Shown: positions 26,504 to 35,379, counted from the stretch's first letter. The stretch is 64,000 bases of DNA from Endozoicomonas sp. Mp262 (GCF_025643335.1 NZ_CP092489.1:3110501-3174500); one strand, 5' to 3'. Made by a program: numbers and translations. The notes: a model not told the origin generated them from the letters alone.

Positions 26504-26640
26504 TCGGGAATGGTGAATGGGGAATGGTTATTTCTTGTTCCCGTTATCCTGCCAGGAAGCCATTGCTGAGATGTAAAGACTCGTTACAACTCGAATATTT
26601 CTTCAACGATTCCCTATTGCCCCATTCCCTATTCCCGATT
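26504..26640. repeat. GGGAATGG-type inverted simple repeat
   Basis: GGGAATGGTGAATGGGGAAT at about 26508 faces CCCCATTCCCTATTCCCG near 26620-26637, with GATTCCCTATTG between. Short, diverged, intergenic; function unknown. Confidence 0.5.
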
Positions 26641-26740
26641 ACTAACAATAGTGGAACTACAGCTCTATTTTTATATTCTAAAAATATATAATTGGATTCC
26701 AAAAAAATATATCTGACTATTAGGTCGTGGAATCCTCCCC

Positions 26741-27463
26741 ATGGAACTCTCTGCTGTAGAACTACTTTTAGCCATAGCTGCGGTTGCTGCTGGATCTCTG
26801 GTTCAGGGATCCATCGGTTTTGGACTGGCTGTGGTGGCTGCACCCATTCTTTATGCCATTAATCCGGTACTGATACCGGGGCCGATTATTGTGACTGCCT
26901 TATTCATTGGCAGTTTGACCACGCACCGTTATATCAGTGCATTGCGTATTCAGGATATTCGCTATGCCATTGTTGGCCGGATACCGGGTTCAGTCCTTGG
27001 GGGGCTGCTGTTATCCCTGGTGTCAGCGCGATCCATGAGTTTGCTGCTGGGAGGCTCCGTTCTTATAGCCGTGGCTGCCAGCCTGACACCGTTTAAGTTT
27101 CAGGCAAATCCACGCTCACTGTTTACTGCCGGTGTGTTATCCGGTGTCATGGGAACTGCATCATCCATTGGTGGTCCCCCCATGGCACTGGTGATGCAAA
27201 ATGAGCAGGGGGATCGTATTCGAGCCAATTTGTCAGCCTTTTTTGTGGTGAGCTGTATTATTTCCCTGGTGGTATTATGGGCTGGAGGAATGTTTGGCAT
27301 TCAGCATTTGTTGTATGGTTTGTCCATGGTGCCGGGGGTGTTTATTGGCAACTGGCTGGCGGGAATGGTTGCTCCCAGGGTTAACCGAACCGTTATGAAG
27401 CGGGCTTTGTTATTTTTATGCAGCTTTTCCGGGGTCAGTGCCATTTGGGCAGCGCTTCATTAA
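26741..27463 (+). CDS. TauE/SafE family permease
   Basis: A 240-aa inner-membrane protein of the TauE/SafE (DUF81) group, whose characterised members export sulfite or sulfonates. About eight transmembrane segments lie in two pseudo-repeats; the paired motifs GSLVQGSIGFGLAVVAAPIL (first half) and GVMGTASSIGGPPMALVMQN (second half) are typical. Substrate cannot be read from sequence. Start ATG 26741. It precedes the methionine transport operon but has its own space and no shared promoter is evident. Confidence 0.88.
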   Translation: MELSAVELLLAIAAVAAGSLVQGSIGFGLAVVAAPILYAINPVLIPGPIIVTALFIGSLTTHRYISALRIQDIRYAIVGRIPGSVLGGLLLSLVSARSMSLLLGGSVLIAVAASLTPFKFQANPRSLFTAGVLSGVMGTASSIGGPPMALVMQNEQGDRIRANLSAFFVVSCIISLVVLWAGGMFGIQHLLYGLSMVPGVFIGNWLAGMVAPRVNRTVMKRALLFLCSFSGVSAIWAALH

Positions 27464-27535
27464 TATTTGCCTGTTAAAGAGATAAATACAGAGTTAATTG
27501 TTTTGAATCATGGGAAAAATGGACTTTTATAATGG

Positions 27536-27564
27536 TTGACAGCCTCCATGCTTTTGGGTAGGTT
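27536..27564 (+). promoter_or_regulatory. Sigma70 promoter of the SAM-II/metNIQ transcript
   Basis: Perfect -35 TTGACA (27536-27541), 17-bp spacer, -10 TAGGTT (27559-27564). Predicted start about 27571 coincides with the first bases of the riboswitch. Confidence 0.65.
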
Positions 27565-27569
27565 GTTTT

Positions 27570-27625
27570 TTGCGCTGATTTGACTTCGGATTGCGGGCGC
27601 TTAACAAATGTTGCTAAAAGAAGGG
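27570..27625 (+). ncRNA. SAM-II riboswitch upstream of metNIQ
   Basis: The stretch GCGCTGATTTGAC (27572-27584), then TTGCGGGCGC (27591-27600), then AACAAATGTTGCTAAAAG and AAGGG follows the SAM-II pseudoknot aptamer consensus almost base for base (known form: GCGCUGAUUUAAC...AAGCGCG...AUAAAUGUAGCUAAAAAGGG). GCGC at 27572-27575 can pair with GCGC at 27597-27600. It senses S-adenosylmethionine and normally lowers expression of methionine genes when SAM is high. A strong terminator follows 20 bases later and metN after that, so control of transcription elongation is plausible here. Confidence 0.9.
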
Positions 27626-27646
27626 TTTTCAGGATAAAAATTTCGG

Positions 27647-27683
27647 AAAAACCACTCTGATTAGCACAGAGTGGTTTTTTTTT
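27647..27683 (+). terminator. metN: Intrinsic terminator between SAM-II aptamer and metN
   Basis: ACCACTCTG (27651-27659) pairs with CAGAGTGGT (27667-27675), extended by A/T pairs, and is followed by nine T. Placed after the aptamer and before the metN start, it is the likely expression platform; no other gene ends just upstream in this orientation within 180 bp. Confidence 0.85.
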
Positions 27684-27732
27684 GCCCGCCCGAAATCGAT
27701 TAAGATGGGTTGGAGTGGCAGCCGGAGTACCA

Positions 27733-28764
27733 ATGATTGAATTAAATAATCTGAATAAAGTGTTTACCTCGGGTGGGGTGAAGGTAAAAGCGCTGGATGG
27801 AATCAGCCTGAAAGTGCCTGAAGGTAGTATCTATGGGGTTATTGGCTCCAGTGGCGCGGGAAAAAGTACCCTGATTCGTTGTGTCAATCTGCTGGAAAAA
27901 CCTTCATCGGGTAAAGTGATCGTTGATGGCAGGGATTTGACCCGCTTATCCGATAAAGAGCTACGCCAGGCCCGTCACAATATGGGAATGATCTTTCAGC
28001 ACTTTAATCTGTTGTCCAGCCGTACGGTTTATAACAATATTGCCCTGCCTCTGGAGTTGGCAGGGGCCAGTGCCCGGGAAATAGAATCGGCCGTTATGCC
28101 GCTGCTGGAGCTGACCGGGCTGAAGGAAAAGCGTGACAGTTATCCTTCCCGGTTATCCGGTGGTCAAAAACAGCGGGTTGCCATTGCCAGGGCACTCGCC
28201 AGCAAACCCAAAGTATTATTGTGTGATGAGGCCACTTCCGCGCTTGATCCTCAAACCACAAGGGCCATTCTGGATCTGTTAAAAGACATTAACCGTACAC
28301 TGAAAATCACTATTTTAATGATTACCCATGAGATGGATGTGGTGAAATCTATCTGTGACCGGGTGGCAATTTTAAGCCATGGCCAGCTCATTGAAGAAAA
28401 TTCCGTGGAATCTTTTTTTGTTAATCCGGAAACAGAGTTGGCAAGGTCATTTGTGCGCAGTGCTACCCATGAAAAACCCGTGGCTGAAATTGAAAGCCGG
28501 TTTCAGCGGCAGCCGGAGCCGGGTGCCAGGCCGGTGGTCAGGATCACTTTTGTGGGTCAGCGGGTTGTAGAACCGCTGATTACTCAGGCTTCCCGGCACT
28601 ATGAGGTTGACTTTGTTATCTTGCAGGCAGATATAGAAACAGTGGGCGGTAAGCCTATGGGCTTTTTAATGGTGGAAGTGGCAGGGGATGATACCGCCAT
28701 TGCCGCGTCCCTGGCTTTTCTTGAGGAGCGTGTAAAGGTGGAGGTGCTGGGTTATGTCAGCTAA
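27733..28764 (+). CDS. metN: D/L-methionine ABC transporter, ATP-binding protein MetN
   Basis: A 343-aa ATPase that powers methionine import with MetI and MetQ. Walker A GSSGAGKST, signature LSGGQKQRVAIARALA, Walker B VLLCDEATSALDP and switch His in ITHEMD are all present. Residues from about 265 form the NIL regulatory domain (VVRITFVGQRVVEPLITQAS), which binds methionine and inhibits transport in the family. ATG 27733 has GGAG at a good distance; a TTG 51 bases earlier would start inside the terminator and is rejected. It overlaps metI by 11 bp. Confidence 0.96.
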   Translation: MIELNNLNKVFTSGGVKVKALDGISLKVPEGSIYGVIGSSGAGKSTLIRCVNLLEKPSSGKVIVDGRDLTRLSDKELRQARHNMGMIFQHFNLLSSRTVYNNIALPLELAGASAREIESAVMPLLELTGLKEKRDSYPSRLSGGQKQRVAIARALASKPKVLLCDEATSALDPQTTRAILDLLKDINRTLKITILMITHEMDVVKSICDRVAILSHGQLIEENSVESFFVNPETELARSFVRSATHEKPVAEIESRFQRQPEPGARPVVRITFVGQRVVEPLITQASRHYEVDFVILQADIETVGGKPMGFLMVEVAGDDTAIAASLAFLEERVKVEVLGYVS

Positions 28765-29407
28765 TGCCTGGATGCTGTTATTACAGTCCCTTTGGGAAAC
28801 CTGCTATATGGTGGCCATTTCCGGTGGCTTAAGTTTTCTTCTGGGTATTCCCCTGGGCGTTCTTCTATATACCACACGTCAGGGACGGATTAATGAAAGC
28901 CCTCTGGCTAATCAGTTACTGGGAGGAATTGTTAACGCGGGTCGTTCAGTACCCTTTATTATCCTGATGGTTGCCATTATCCCTTTGACCCGTTTGTTGA
29001 CCGGAACTTCCATAGGTACTACCGCTGCCATTGTCCCCTTGACTGTGGCTGCCATTCCGTTTGTGGCACGTATTGCAGAAAGTGCCTTAAATGAAGTGCC
29101 TTCAGGTCTTGTTGAAGCCGCCCAGTCCATGGGAGCCAGTTCCTGGCAAATTATTACCCGGGTTTTATTGCCGGAAGCACGGGGCGGACTGGTTAACGGG
29201 ATGACCATTACCTTGGTGACGCTAGTGAGTTACTCTGCCATGGCGGGCGCTATTGGCGGCGGCGGACTGGGGGACCTGGGCATCCGCTATGGCTATCAGC
29301 GCTTTGATGGCGTAATTATGCTGGCCACTGTGGTGGTGCTGATTATTCTGGTTCAGTTGATCCAGATGGCAGGTGATTATTTGCAGCGGCATTATGACAA
29401 ACGTTAG
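28754..29407 (+). CDS. metI: Methionine ABC transporter permease MetI
   Basis: A 217-aa inner-membrane permease of the methionine importer. Five transmembrane segments are apparent, and the EAA loop that docks on MetN is GLVEAAQSMGASSWQIITRV. The sequence around NAGRSVPFIILMVAIIPLTR is typical of MetI. Translation is coupled to metN through the 11-bp overlap. Confidence 0.96.
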   Translation: MSANAWMLLLQSLWETCYMVAISGGLSFLLGIPLGVLLYTTRQGRINESPLANQLLGGIVNAGRSVPFIILMVAIIPLTRLLTGTSIGTTAAIVPLTVAAIPFVARIAESALNEVPSGLVEAAQSMGASSWQIITRVLLPEARGGLVNGMTITLVTLVSYSAMAGAIGGGGLGDLGIRYGYQRFDGVIMLATVVVLIILVQLIQMAGDYLQRHYDKR

Positions 29408-29461
29408 TAATCTTCCCTGAATGGACACTGATGTGGAAAAAAGGGTGGATGAGGAGATTTT

Positions 29462-30289
29462 ATGGACTATTTGACATCGGTTAAGACGTTGAAAGCCCTG
29501 GCCGGTTCGTTGTTGGTTGCCACTGTGGTACTGATGGCTGGCTGCGGCGACAGGAAGGCAGAAGATAATGTATTGAAGGTGGGTGTGATAGCCGGGCCCG
29601 AAGCGGATGTGATGCAGGTGGCTGCTGATACCCTGAAGAACGAAAAGGGTATCGACGTTAAGCTGGTTGAGTTTTCTGATTATGTGTCACCCAATATTGC
29701 TCTCTCGGATGGCAGTATTGATGTGAATGCTTTTCAGCATCGCCCCTATCTGGACAGTATGGTGCAGGATCGGGGATTTAAGCTGGTGGCTGTGGGCAAT
29801 ACCTTTATTTACCCTATTGGAGGCTATTCCAAAAAAATCACCCATATAGACCAATTGAAGGAAGGGGCTAAAGTTGCCATTCCCAATGATCCCAGCAATG
29901 AAGGTCGGACGCTTATTCTGCTCCATAATCGGGGGCTTATCACCTTAAAGGATATTAATAACCTTGAGGCAACCCCGGCTGATATTGTCGAGAATCCAAA
30001 AGGACTCAAGTTTATTGAGCTGGATGCAGCCCAGCTACCCCGTTCCCTGGACGATGTGGATCTGGCATTTATTAATTCAACCTATTCTGTTCCAGCAGGT
30101 CTTTTGCCCAGTAGGGATGCATTAATTATTGAAGGTAAGGAATCACCTTACGTCAATATTATTGTATCCCGTGAAGATAATCAGGCGGACCCTAAGGTTA
30201 CAGCCTTGGTAAAGGCCTATCAGACAGAAGCCGTGGAGAAACTGGCCGCTGAATTATTTAAAGGAAGTGCCATGGCGGGCTGGAAATAA
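29462..30289 (+). CDS. metQ: Methionine-binding lipoprotein MetQ
   Basis: A 275-aa substrate-binding lipoprotein of the NlpA/MetQ family. The signal peptide ends in a lipobox (VVLMAGC, Cys at about residue 28), after which KVGVIAGPEADVM and FQHRPYLDSM mark the family; the C-terminus ends LFKGSAMAGWK. GAGGAG precedes ATG 29462. Third gene of metNIQ. Confidence 0.96.
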   Translation: MDYLTSVKTLKALAGSLLVATVVLMAGCGDRKAEDNVLKVGVIAGPEADVMQVAADTLKNEKGIDVKLVEFSDYVSPNIALSDGSIDVNAFQHRPYLDSMVQDRGFKLVAVGNTFIYPIGGYSKKITHIDQLKEGAKVAIPNDPSNEGRTLILLHNRGLITLKDINNLEATPADIVENPKGLKFIELDAAQLPRSLDDVDLAFINSTYSVPAGLLPSRDALIIEGKESPYVNIIVSREDNQADPKVTALVKAYQTEAVEKLAAELFKGSAMAGWK

Positions 30290-30351
30290 TACTTTTTTAT
30301 TAATGCGTTTTTTTTGAATCCTGTCGTTTAAATGGGTTTTTTTAGTCTGAC

Positions 30352-30373
30352 TGCTGCATCCAGGGATGCAGCA
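30352..30373. terminator. Hairpin between converging metQ and Dcu genes
   Basis: TGCTGCATC-CAGG-GATGCAGCA is a perfect 9-bp stem with a 4-nt loop in the 102-bp gap between two converging genes. There is no T-run directly after it on either strand, so termination is probable but not certain. Confidence 0.45.
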
Positions 30374-30391
30374 AACAGTTTATGCTATTGA

Positions 30392-31717
30392 CTAGAAAAT
30401 AAAACCTGCCAATCCGTAGCCGAAAATACAGGCCGTAACAACACCAATCATCCCGGGAACCATAAAGCTGTGATTAAAATAGTATTTCCCGATTTTAGTG
30501 GTACCGGTGGTATCAAAGTTGCAGGTTGCGATATCTGAAGGGTAGTTGGGGATAAAGAAGTAACCGTAACAGGAAGGCATAATGCCTACCAGTAATTGCG
30601 GTGGCAGACCCATTCCCAGAGCCACAGGTAACATCATACGACAGGTGGCTGCCTGGCTGTTAATGACCACAGATACAACAAACATGGCCAGGGCAAAGCT
30701 CCAGGGATAGGTGCCCACCATCTCCAGAATGCCAGCCTTGAATTCGGGCATGGCATACTGGAAGTAGGTATCACTCATCCAGGCAATACCAAAGATGGCG
30801 ATGGCTGCGGTCAGGCCTGATTTAAAGACAACCCCTTCGGTGATTTTGGCCACCTGTACTTTACTGGCCAGCATAATAATGCCGCCAAAAGCCAGCATCA
30901 TCATTTGAATCACAACGGACATGCCAATGGGTTTGCTGCCTTCCGCTATGGTTCGAATTTCTGGCGTCATGGCAATGGCGACAATGGATACCAGGGCGAG
31001 GATAAAAAGCAGAACCGAGTTTCTTGCTGATGTGGGCAGCTTTTCATCAAGGCTGGTGGCCGTGGTAGAGAGGATTTTTTCTTTCCAGAGAGGGTCTTGG
31101 AGGCGGCGTTGATATTCAGGATCATCCTCCAGTTCAACACCCCGGCGCATGCTATATAAAGCAATGGCGATGGTGCCAATGAGGGTAGAGGGGATGGTGA
31201 CACCAATAATATGTATCAGGCTGATGGTGTGATCCAATCCTCCCAGCTGGGTCAGGTAGTAGACCACGGCAGCAGAGATAGGGCTGGCTGTAATGGATAG
31301 CTGTGAAGCTACTGAGGCCGCGGCCATGGGGCGCTCAGGCCTGATTTTATTTTTTAGGGCAACATCTCCGATAATGGGCATGATGGAGTAGACAGCGTGA
31401 CCGGTACCTAAAAGGAAGGTCATGGCGTAGGTAACCAGCGGTGCAATCAATGTGACGCGCCTGGGGTTTTTCCGGAGAATTTTTTCAGCAATTTGCAGCA
31501 TGTATTTCAGGCCGCCAGCGGTTTCCAATATGGCAGCGCATGTGACCACCGCCATAATGATCAACATGACGGTTACCGGGGGTGAGGTGGGAGGCATTTT
31601 GAACAGAAATACTTCAATTACCAGGCCAAGCCCTGATATGACCCCCAGGCCGATGCCACCAAAGCGGCTACCGGTATAAAGCATCAGCAGTAAAAACATA
31701 AACTGAAGAATGAGCAC
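30392..31717 (-). CDS. dcuB: Anaerobic C4-dicarboxylate transporter, DcuA/DcuB family
   Basis: A 441-aa inner-membrane antiporter that exchanges fumarate, malate or aspartate for succinate during anaerobic growth. Family blocks: TFLLGTGHAVYSIMPIIGDV, IRPERPMAAASVASQLSITA with SPISAAVVYY, FIPNYPSDIATCNFDTTGTT, and KIGKYYFNHSFMVPG. GTGH.VY and RPERPMA resemble DcuB, while ITASPISAAVVY resembles DcuA, so the symbol is a best guess. Start GTG 31717 with GGGAGGA 5 bases before. A consensus FNR-class promoter lies about 170-220 bp upstream. Confidence 0.88.
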   Translation of the reverse strand: MLILQFMFLLLMLYTGSRFGGIGLGVISGLGLVIEVFLFKMPPTSPPVTVMLIIMAVVTCAAILETAGGLKYMLQIAEKILRKNPRRVTLIAPLVTYAMTFLLGTGHAVYSIMPIIGDVALKNKIRPERPMAAASVASQLSITASPISAAVVYYLTQLGGLDHTISLIHIIGVTIPSTLIGTIAIALYSMRRGVELEDDPEYQRRLQDPLWKEKILSTTATSLDEKLPTSARNSVLLFILALVSIVAIAMTPEIRTIAEGSKPIGMSVVIQMMMLAFGGIIMLASKVQVAKITEGVVFKSGLTAAIAIFGIAWMSDTYFQYAMPEFKAGILEMVGTYPWSFALAMFVVSVVINSQAATCRMMLPVALGMGLPPQLLVGIMPSCYGYFFIPNYPSDIATCNFDTTGTTKIGKYYFNHSFMVPGMIGVVTACIFGYGLAGFIF

Positions 31718-32177
31718 AGAGTCCTCCCATGCCAGTGAATAAAAAAAACAGTGGTTGCCAGGTTTTATATAGCCTTATAGCTCTGACTGAACAGGAAATA
31801 GGGGGTGCTGTGGGGGGGATAGTATGAGGGGCTAATTTCCCCCCAATCCATATCAACTGTGTAGATGGAAATCTGGCAATACTAGCCTGGAGATTGTACA
31901 TCTTACTTGGATTGACCGTATTGATGGTGATCAATGGTTGGTATTAGCCTGGTTAATACGGCTCAATAGGTGTTCAAAATAGGCGGGTGAGTTCCTGTGA
32001 TTCATGGTGAAATTTAAAAATTAATGGCAGTTAGTGGTAGCGGGCTGTCCTATCAGGTGAAAAATTTGCTAATATAATCCGTTATTTCGTTAGGCGGCTT
32101 GCTTCTCTCTGTGGTTTAGTCCCAGGAGAGGATATTGCCGAAATCTCTCAACCTTTGCATGAAGGCGGGGGTACTTC
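31718..32177. other. Divergent intergenic region, Dcu gene and sspA
   Basis: About 460 bp. It holds the FNR-class promoter for the Dcu gene and a TATAAT at 32073-32078 that could be the -10 of sspA, with no good -35. The rplM-rpsI pair often found before sspA is not here. Confidence 0.45.
31893..31934 (-). promoter_or_regulatory. Class II FNR/ANR-dependent promoter for the Dcu transporter
   Basis: TTGAT-GGTG-ATCAA (31921-31934) is a perfect FNR/ANR box. On the minus strand a TACAAT -10 hexamer occupies 31898-31893, which places the start near 31886 and the box centre at about -41.5, the standard activating position. Anaerobic induction of Dcu transporters by FNR is established in enteric bacteria. 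Confidence 0.75.
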
Positions 32178-32807
32178 ATGGCCGTAGTTGCCAAAAAGTC
32201 ATCCATGATCTTTTTCTCGGACCCGGCAGATCATTACTGTCACAGGGTTCGTATTGTTCTGGCAGAAAAAGGGGTTGCGGTAGACGTACAAAACGTCAAT
32301 CCGGAAAATCTTCCCCAGGAGCTTTCTGACCTGAATCCCTATAATAGCCTACCCACCCTGGTGGACAGGGACCTGGTTCTATATGAACCCAATGTGATGA
32401 TGGAATATCTGGATGAGCGTTTCCCTCATCCACCATTATTGCCTGTTTATCCTGTGAGTCGGGCTCAGAGTCGGTTGATGATGCATCGAATCCAGAAGGA
32501 CTGGTGTGCACTTGTCGATACTATTCTGGATCCAAAAACCAAGGAAACTCCGGCTAATCGCGCCCGTAAAGAGCTGCGTGAGAGCCTGATGGCCATTGCG
32601 CCCATCTTTGCTGAAAAGCCATTCTTTATGAGTGATGAGTTTACCTTGGTAGACTGTTGTGTCGGACCGATATTATGGCGTTTGCCTGCCATGGGTATTG
32701 AATTGCCTAAGCAGGGTAAGGCCATTTTACAGTATGGCGATCGACTGTTTGAGCGCGACTCTTTCCAGGAAAGTCTCTCGGAAGTAGAAAGAGAAATGCG
32801 CGAATAA
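32178..32807 (+). CDS. sspA: Stringent starvation protein A
   Basis: A 209-aa glutathione-S-transferase-fold protein that binds RNA polymerase and supports stress and stationary-phase transcription. The N-terminal thioredoxin-like domain has [20 protein letters not shown], the [20 protein letters not shown] loop and [20 protein letters not shown], all conserved in SspA; the C-terminal helical domain has [20 protein letters not shown]. It lacks a catalytic GST Ser/Tyr, as usual. sspB follows 80 bp later. Confidence 0.95.
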   Translation: MAVVAKKSSMIFFSDPADHYCHRVRIVLAEKGVAVDVQNVNPENLPQELSDLNPYNSLPTLVDRDLVLYEPNVMMEYLDERFPHPPLLPVYPVSRAQSRLMMHRIQKDWCALVDTILDPKTKETPANRARKELRESLMAIAPIFAEKPFFMSDEFTLVDCCVGPILWRLPAMGIELPKQGKAILQYGDRLFERDSFQESLSEVEREMRE

Positions 32808-32887
32808 AGTCCGGGGCACCTGAAGCCTGAAATATTGCCGGTTTGGAATAAACAGGGTGTGCAGGTGCTCTTGGTCTGGAGAAAACA

Positions 32888-33313
32888 ATGAGTATGACTA
32901 GCAGTCGTCCTTACATCGCTCGTGCGTTGTATGACTGGATTCTTGATAATGACTGTACACCTTATATTCTGGTGGATGCCAATAGGGAGGGTGTTGCAGT
33001 TCCTGGTGAATATGTGCAGGATGGCCAGATCGTCCTGAATATTTCTCCAGTGGCTGTCCGCGCCCTTGATATAGGCAATGATGCATTGACCTTTGATGGT
33101 CGTTTTGGTGGTGAAGCACTCACCATTTATGTGCCAGTAGAGGCGCTAATGGCGATTTATGCTCGTGAAAATGGGCAGGGCATGGTGTTTGAAGTAGAAA
33201 CTGCCGCTGTCCATGGAGAGGGTGAAGTGATAGAAGAGCCGGAAGCGCCCACTCCACCTAAACCACCCAGGCCTCCAAAGCCGGGAAGGCCCAGTTTGAA
33301 GGTGGTGAAATAA
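32888..33313 (+). CDS. sspB: ClpXP protease specificity-enhancing factor SspB
   Basis: A 141-aa adaptor that delivers ssrA-tagged proteins to ClpXP. The substrate-binding fold covers residues 1-105 (RPYIARALYDWILDNDCTPY, SPVAVRALDIGNDALTFDGR, VEALMAIYARENGQGM). A Pro-rich flexible linker (EEPEAPTPPKPPRPPKPG) leads to the C-terminal ClpX-docking tail PSLKVVK. GGAG precedes ATG 32888. Last gene of the sspAB unit. Confidence 0.95.
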   Translation: MSMTSSRPYIARALYDWILDNDCTPYILVDANREGVAVPGEYVQDGQIVLNISPVAVRALDIGNDALTFDGRFGGEALTIYVPVEALMAIYARENGQGMVFEVETAAVHGEGEVIEEPEAPTPPKPPRPPKPGRPSLKVVK

Positions 33314-33331
33314 ATCATTATTTCATACAGG

Positions 33332-33363
33332 AAAAAAGCTGCCGTTTCTGGCGGCTTTTTTTA
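33332..33363 (+). terminator. Intrinsic terminator after sspB
   Basis: AAAAAGCTGCC pairs with GGCGGCTTTTT (one G-U pair) across a short TTTCT loop, followed by a T-run. The following 33364-33628 is extremely AT-rich, with no gene seen; it probably contains the promoter of the next orphan gene. Confidence 0.88.
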
Positions 33364-33628
33364 TATAAATAATAATTGTTTTTATAAGCGACATTTTCTG
33401 TCTACGTATTAATAATATTTTTATTTTAGTGTTGTTTTATTTTTGTACGTCATTGCTTTTGTTTTTATTGTTATTTTATTGACTTTATTATTCTTTTGGT
33501 TAATTTTAAGGCTGTATTTTTTAATTAAAAAGATAATTTTTGTTTATATAAATTATGGAAAATATTTTTATTTTTAGTTTTGTGGAGAGATTTAAGATCG
33601 ACTGTAATCTGGGTGAGAGGTTGTAGAA

Positions 33629-34744
33629 ATGAATAAGGTTTTTAGCTCTATTTTTGTGCTGTTTGTAAGTTGTTTTTTAGTTTTTTTTTCTTCATGTCTG
33701 AGGGCATTGCTTATGGAGGAAGTGGATGAGCCGGTGGTTTTTGAAGCGCCTGATAGGTTGAATGAAAAGATTGATGATCATCTTGATGGTGGTGCGCATT
33801 ATGTTTTAAATGCTGATCACCTGAATGGTGAGATGCATTATCTTTTAAGTGATGAGTATCGGGAGGTTATTGAAAAATATGATTCGGATTTAAGTTTGGC
33901 TAAAACCGTTTCCTTGATGGATCAATACCATAAAGGTACGCTAACTTTTATAAGGTTTTATGATAATAGAAAAGACTCGGAGCAAGTGGGGGGAGGGCTC
34001 CATTTGATATTGAGAAAAATGGGGCGATATGAAGAATACTTTATACTCTCCAAGTTTGAATTAATTAAACCGGTTAAACCTTATAGTCATGGTCATGTTC
34101 ACGATACAGTAAAGCTATATGTAGGAGATCCATCAGAATTGCTTGATTCTGATATGATAGAAAGGTGGCGAGCCATTACTTATGTGATTAATGGTGCCAT
34201 GAATAAAGCCCATATTATTGATCAACACATGATGTCGAAAACATACCCTGGCACTGAGTCTCATGGGGATTCTGTAGAGGTTCTGTTGCCAAGAGGTGAG
34301 TGGGTTATTAACTCGCGAACTTATGATGGCGATGGAAAGCCAAGATACGGGCGTTTTGATCCTGGTATAAGTAGTTTTCTTTATAAACGCAGCTTTTTCT
34401 ACGACTACGTATTCCAGTCGTTTGCTGATTATTTTCGTGGCAGTCTACTGGAGACGCTTGTAACAAGTCGCTTGGTACAGATACCTGTGCTTTCAGCAAT
34501 GTTAAGTAAGCCAAAGATTTCTCTTGCGGCTACCTGTTACCTAGGAAAGACTTTGTGGGTTGCTGGTCGGAGTGGAGGTAAGATGGGTGCGGATTTTTTG
34601 CACAAAGTGGCAGTGGAATCTGGAGCTGCTCCAGCTGTAATGAATGCGATGACCGCTGTAATATCTCTTCTATCCCGGCAGTTAATTGGGATGGAGCATT
34701 ATTCCAGTAGATATTTGTTGAAGTCTTTGACGAGAGGTGGATGA
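33629..34744 (+). CDS. Orphan secreted protein, possible lipoprotein
   Basis: A 371-aa protein with a hydrophobic N-terminus (residues 5-24) ending FFSSC, a lipobox-like site (Cys 23). The mature part is polar with an HGHVHD His-rich spot and the block AGRSGGKMGADFLHKVAVES near the C-terminus, where a hydrophobic stretch (APAVMNAMTAVISLL) also occurs. No family recognised. It lies in an AT-rich patch between conserved genes, which suggests acquisition. Confidence 0.55.
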   Translation: MNKVFSSIFVLFVSCFLVFFSSCLRALLMEEVDEPVVFEAPDRLNEKIDDHLDGGAHYVLNADHLNGEMHYLLSDEYREVIEKYDSDLSLAKTVSLMDQYHKGTLTFIRFYDNRKDSEQVGGGLHLILRKMGRYEEYFILSKFELIKPVKPYSHGHVHDTVKLYVGDPSELLDSDMIERWRAITYVINGAMNKAHIIDQHMMSKTYPGTESHGDSVEVLLPRGEWVINSRTYDGDGKPRYGRFDPGISSFLYKRSFFYDYVFQSFADYFRGSLLETLVTSRLVQIPVLSAMLSKPKISLAATCYLGKTLWVAGRSGGKMGADFLHKVAVESGAAPAVMNAMTAVISLLSRQLIGMEHYSSRYLLKSLTRGG

Positions 34745-34834
34745 GCTTCTTTTTTCTGGTATTGACCGTGACAGGTCTACTGTGGGTGTTACTGAATAGT
34801 ACTGAAGAGGGTATTGTATTGATAGGGCGTGGAA

Positions 34835-34857
34835 GTGCCTGTCAGGAAAACAGGCAC
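34835..34857. terminator. Hairpin between converging orphan gene and grcA
   Basis: GTGCCTGT (34835-34842) pairs with ACAGGCAC (34850-34857), an 8-bp stem with 7-nt loop, between two converging stop codons. No strong T-run on either side. Confidence 0.5.
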
Positions 34858-34869
34858 ACATGCCGATGA

Positions 34870-35253
34870 TTACATCTGCTGGGTAAAGGTGCGGGTGATA
34901 ACGTCGCGCTGCTGCTCAGGAGTCAGGGAATTGAAGCGCACGGCATAACCGGATACGCGGATAGTCAGGGATGGGTACTTCTCTGGATTGGCTGCTGCAT
35001 CTTCCAGCATTTCGCGGGACAGAACATTTACATTCAGATGCTGACCGCCTTCACGAACGGTTTTTTCTTCTGTAGCCAGTTCCAGTTCACGATACTCGAA
35101 CTGACCCAGTTGATCCATGGCAACAACCTGGTCTTGTTCAAACTGACCTGTCTTACCACATACCAGGCGAGCTTCTTTAGCCGCCTCATCCAGTAGCCAG
35201 ATGGAGTTTACCAGGGCTTCATTGGAGGATGTGGTGATCTGGATACCTTTCAT
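34870..35253 (-). CDS. grcA: Autonomous glycyl radical cofactor GrcA (YfiD)
   Basis: A 127-aa protein that replaces the radical-bearing C-terminus of oxygen-damaged pyruvate formate-lyase. The C-terminal radical motif is [14 protein letters not shown], with the radical Gly in [16 protein letters not shown] precedes it. ATG 35253 gives the usual [10 protein letters not shown] start with AAGGTT upstream; a 31-codon longer frame is rejected. Fits with the Dcu transporter as evidence for anaerobic or microaerobic fermentation. Confidence 0.95.
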   Translation of the reverse strand: MKGIQITTSSNEALVNSIWLLDEAAKEARLVCGKTGQFEQDQVVAMDQLGQFEYRELELATEEKTVREGGQHLNVNVLSREMLEDAAANPEKYPSLTIRVSGYAVRFNSLTPEQQRDVITRTFTQQM

Positions 35254-35365
35254 ATCAGTAACCTTTTTCTCTGTACTGTTATTGATCGACTCATCATACC
35301 AAGGCGCACTGCTTATAAAACTAAGTAATATCCGAGTAAGTGGCATTTTTTATATAAAAAATGCT

Positions 35366-35379
35366 TTGACCTGGCTCAA
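35366..35379 (-). promoter_or_regulatory. grcA: Weak FNR-like site upstream of grcA
   Basis: TTGAC-CTGG-CTCAA differs from the FNR box TTGAT-N4-ATCAA at one base per half. It is 113 bp before the start codon, but no good -10 sits at the matching distance, so support is weak. FNR control of grcA is known in E. coli. Confidence 0.3.

Noticed and set aside
34870-35346. Longer GrcA starting at 35346
   Set aside because: The extra 31 residues do not belong to the family; the ATG at 35253 has a ribosome site and gives the conserved [10 protein letters not shown] start.
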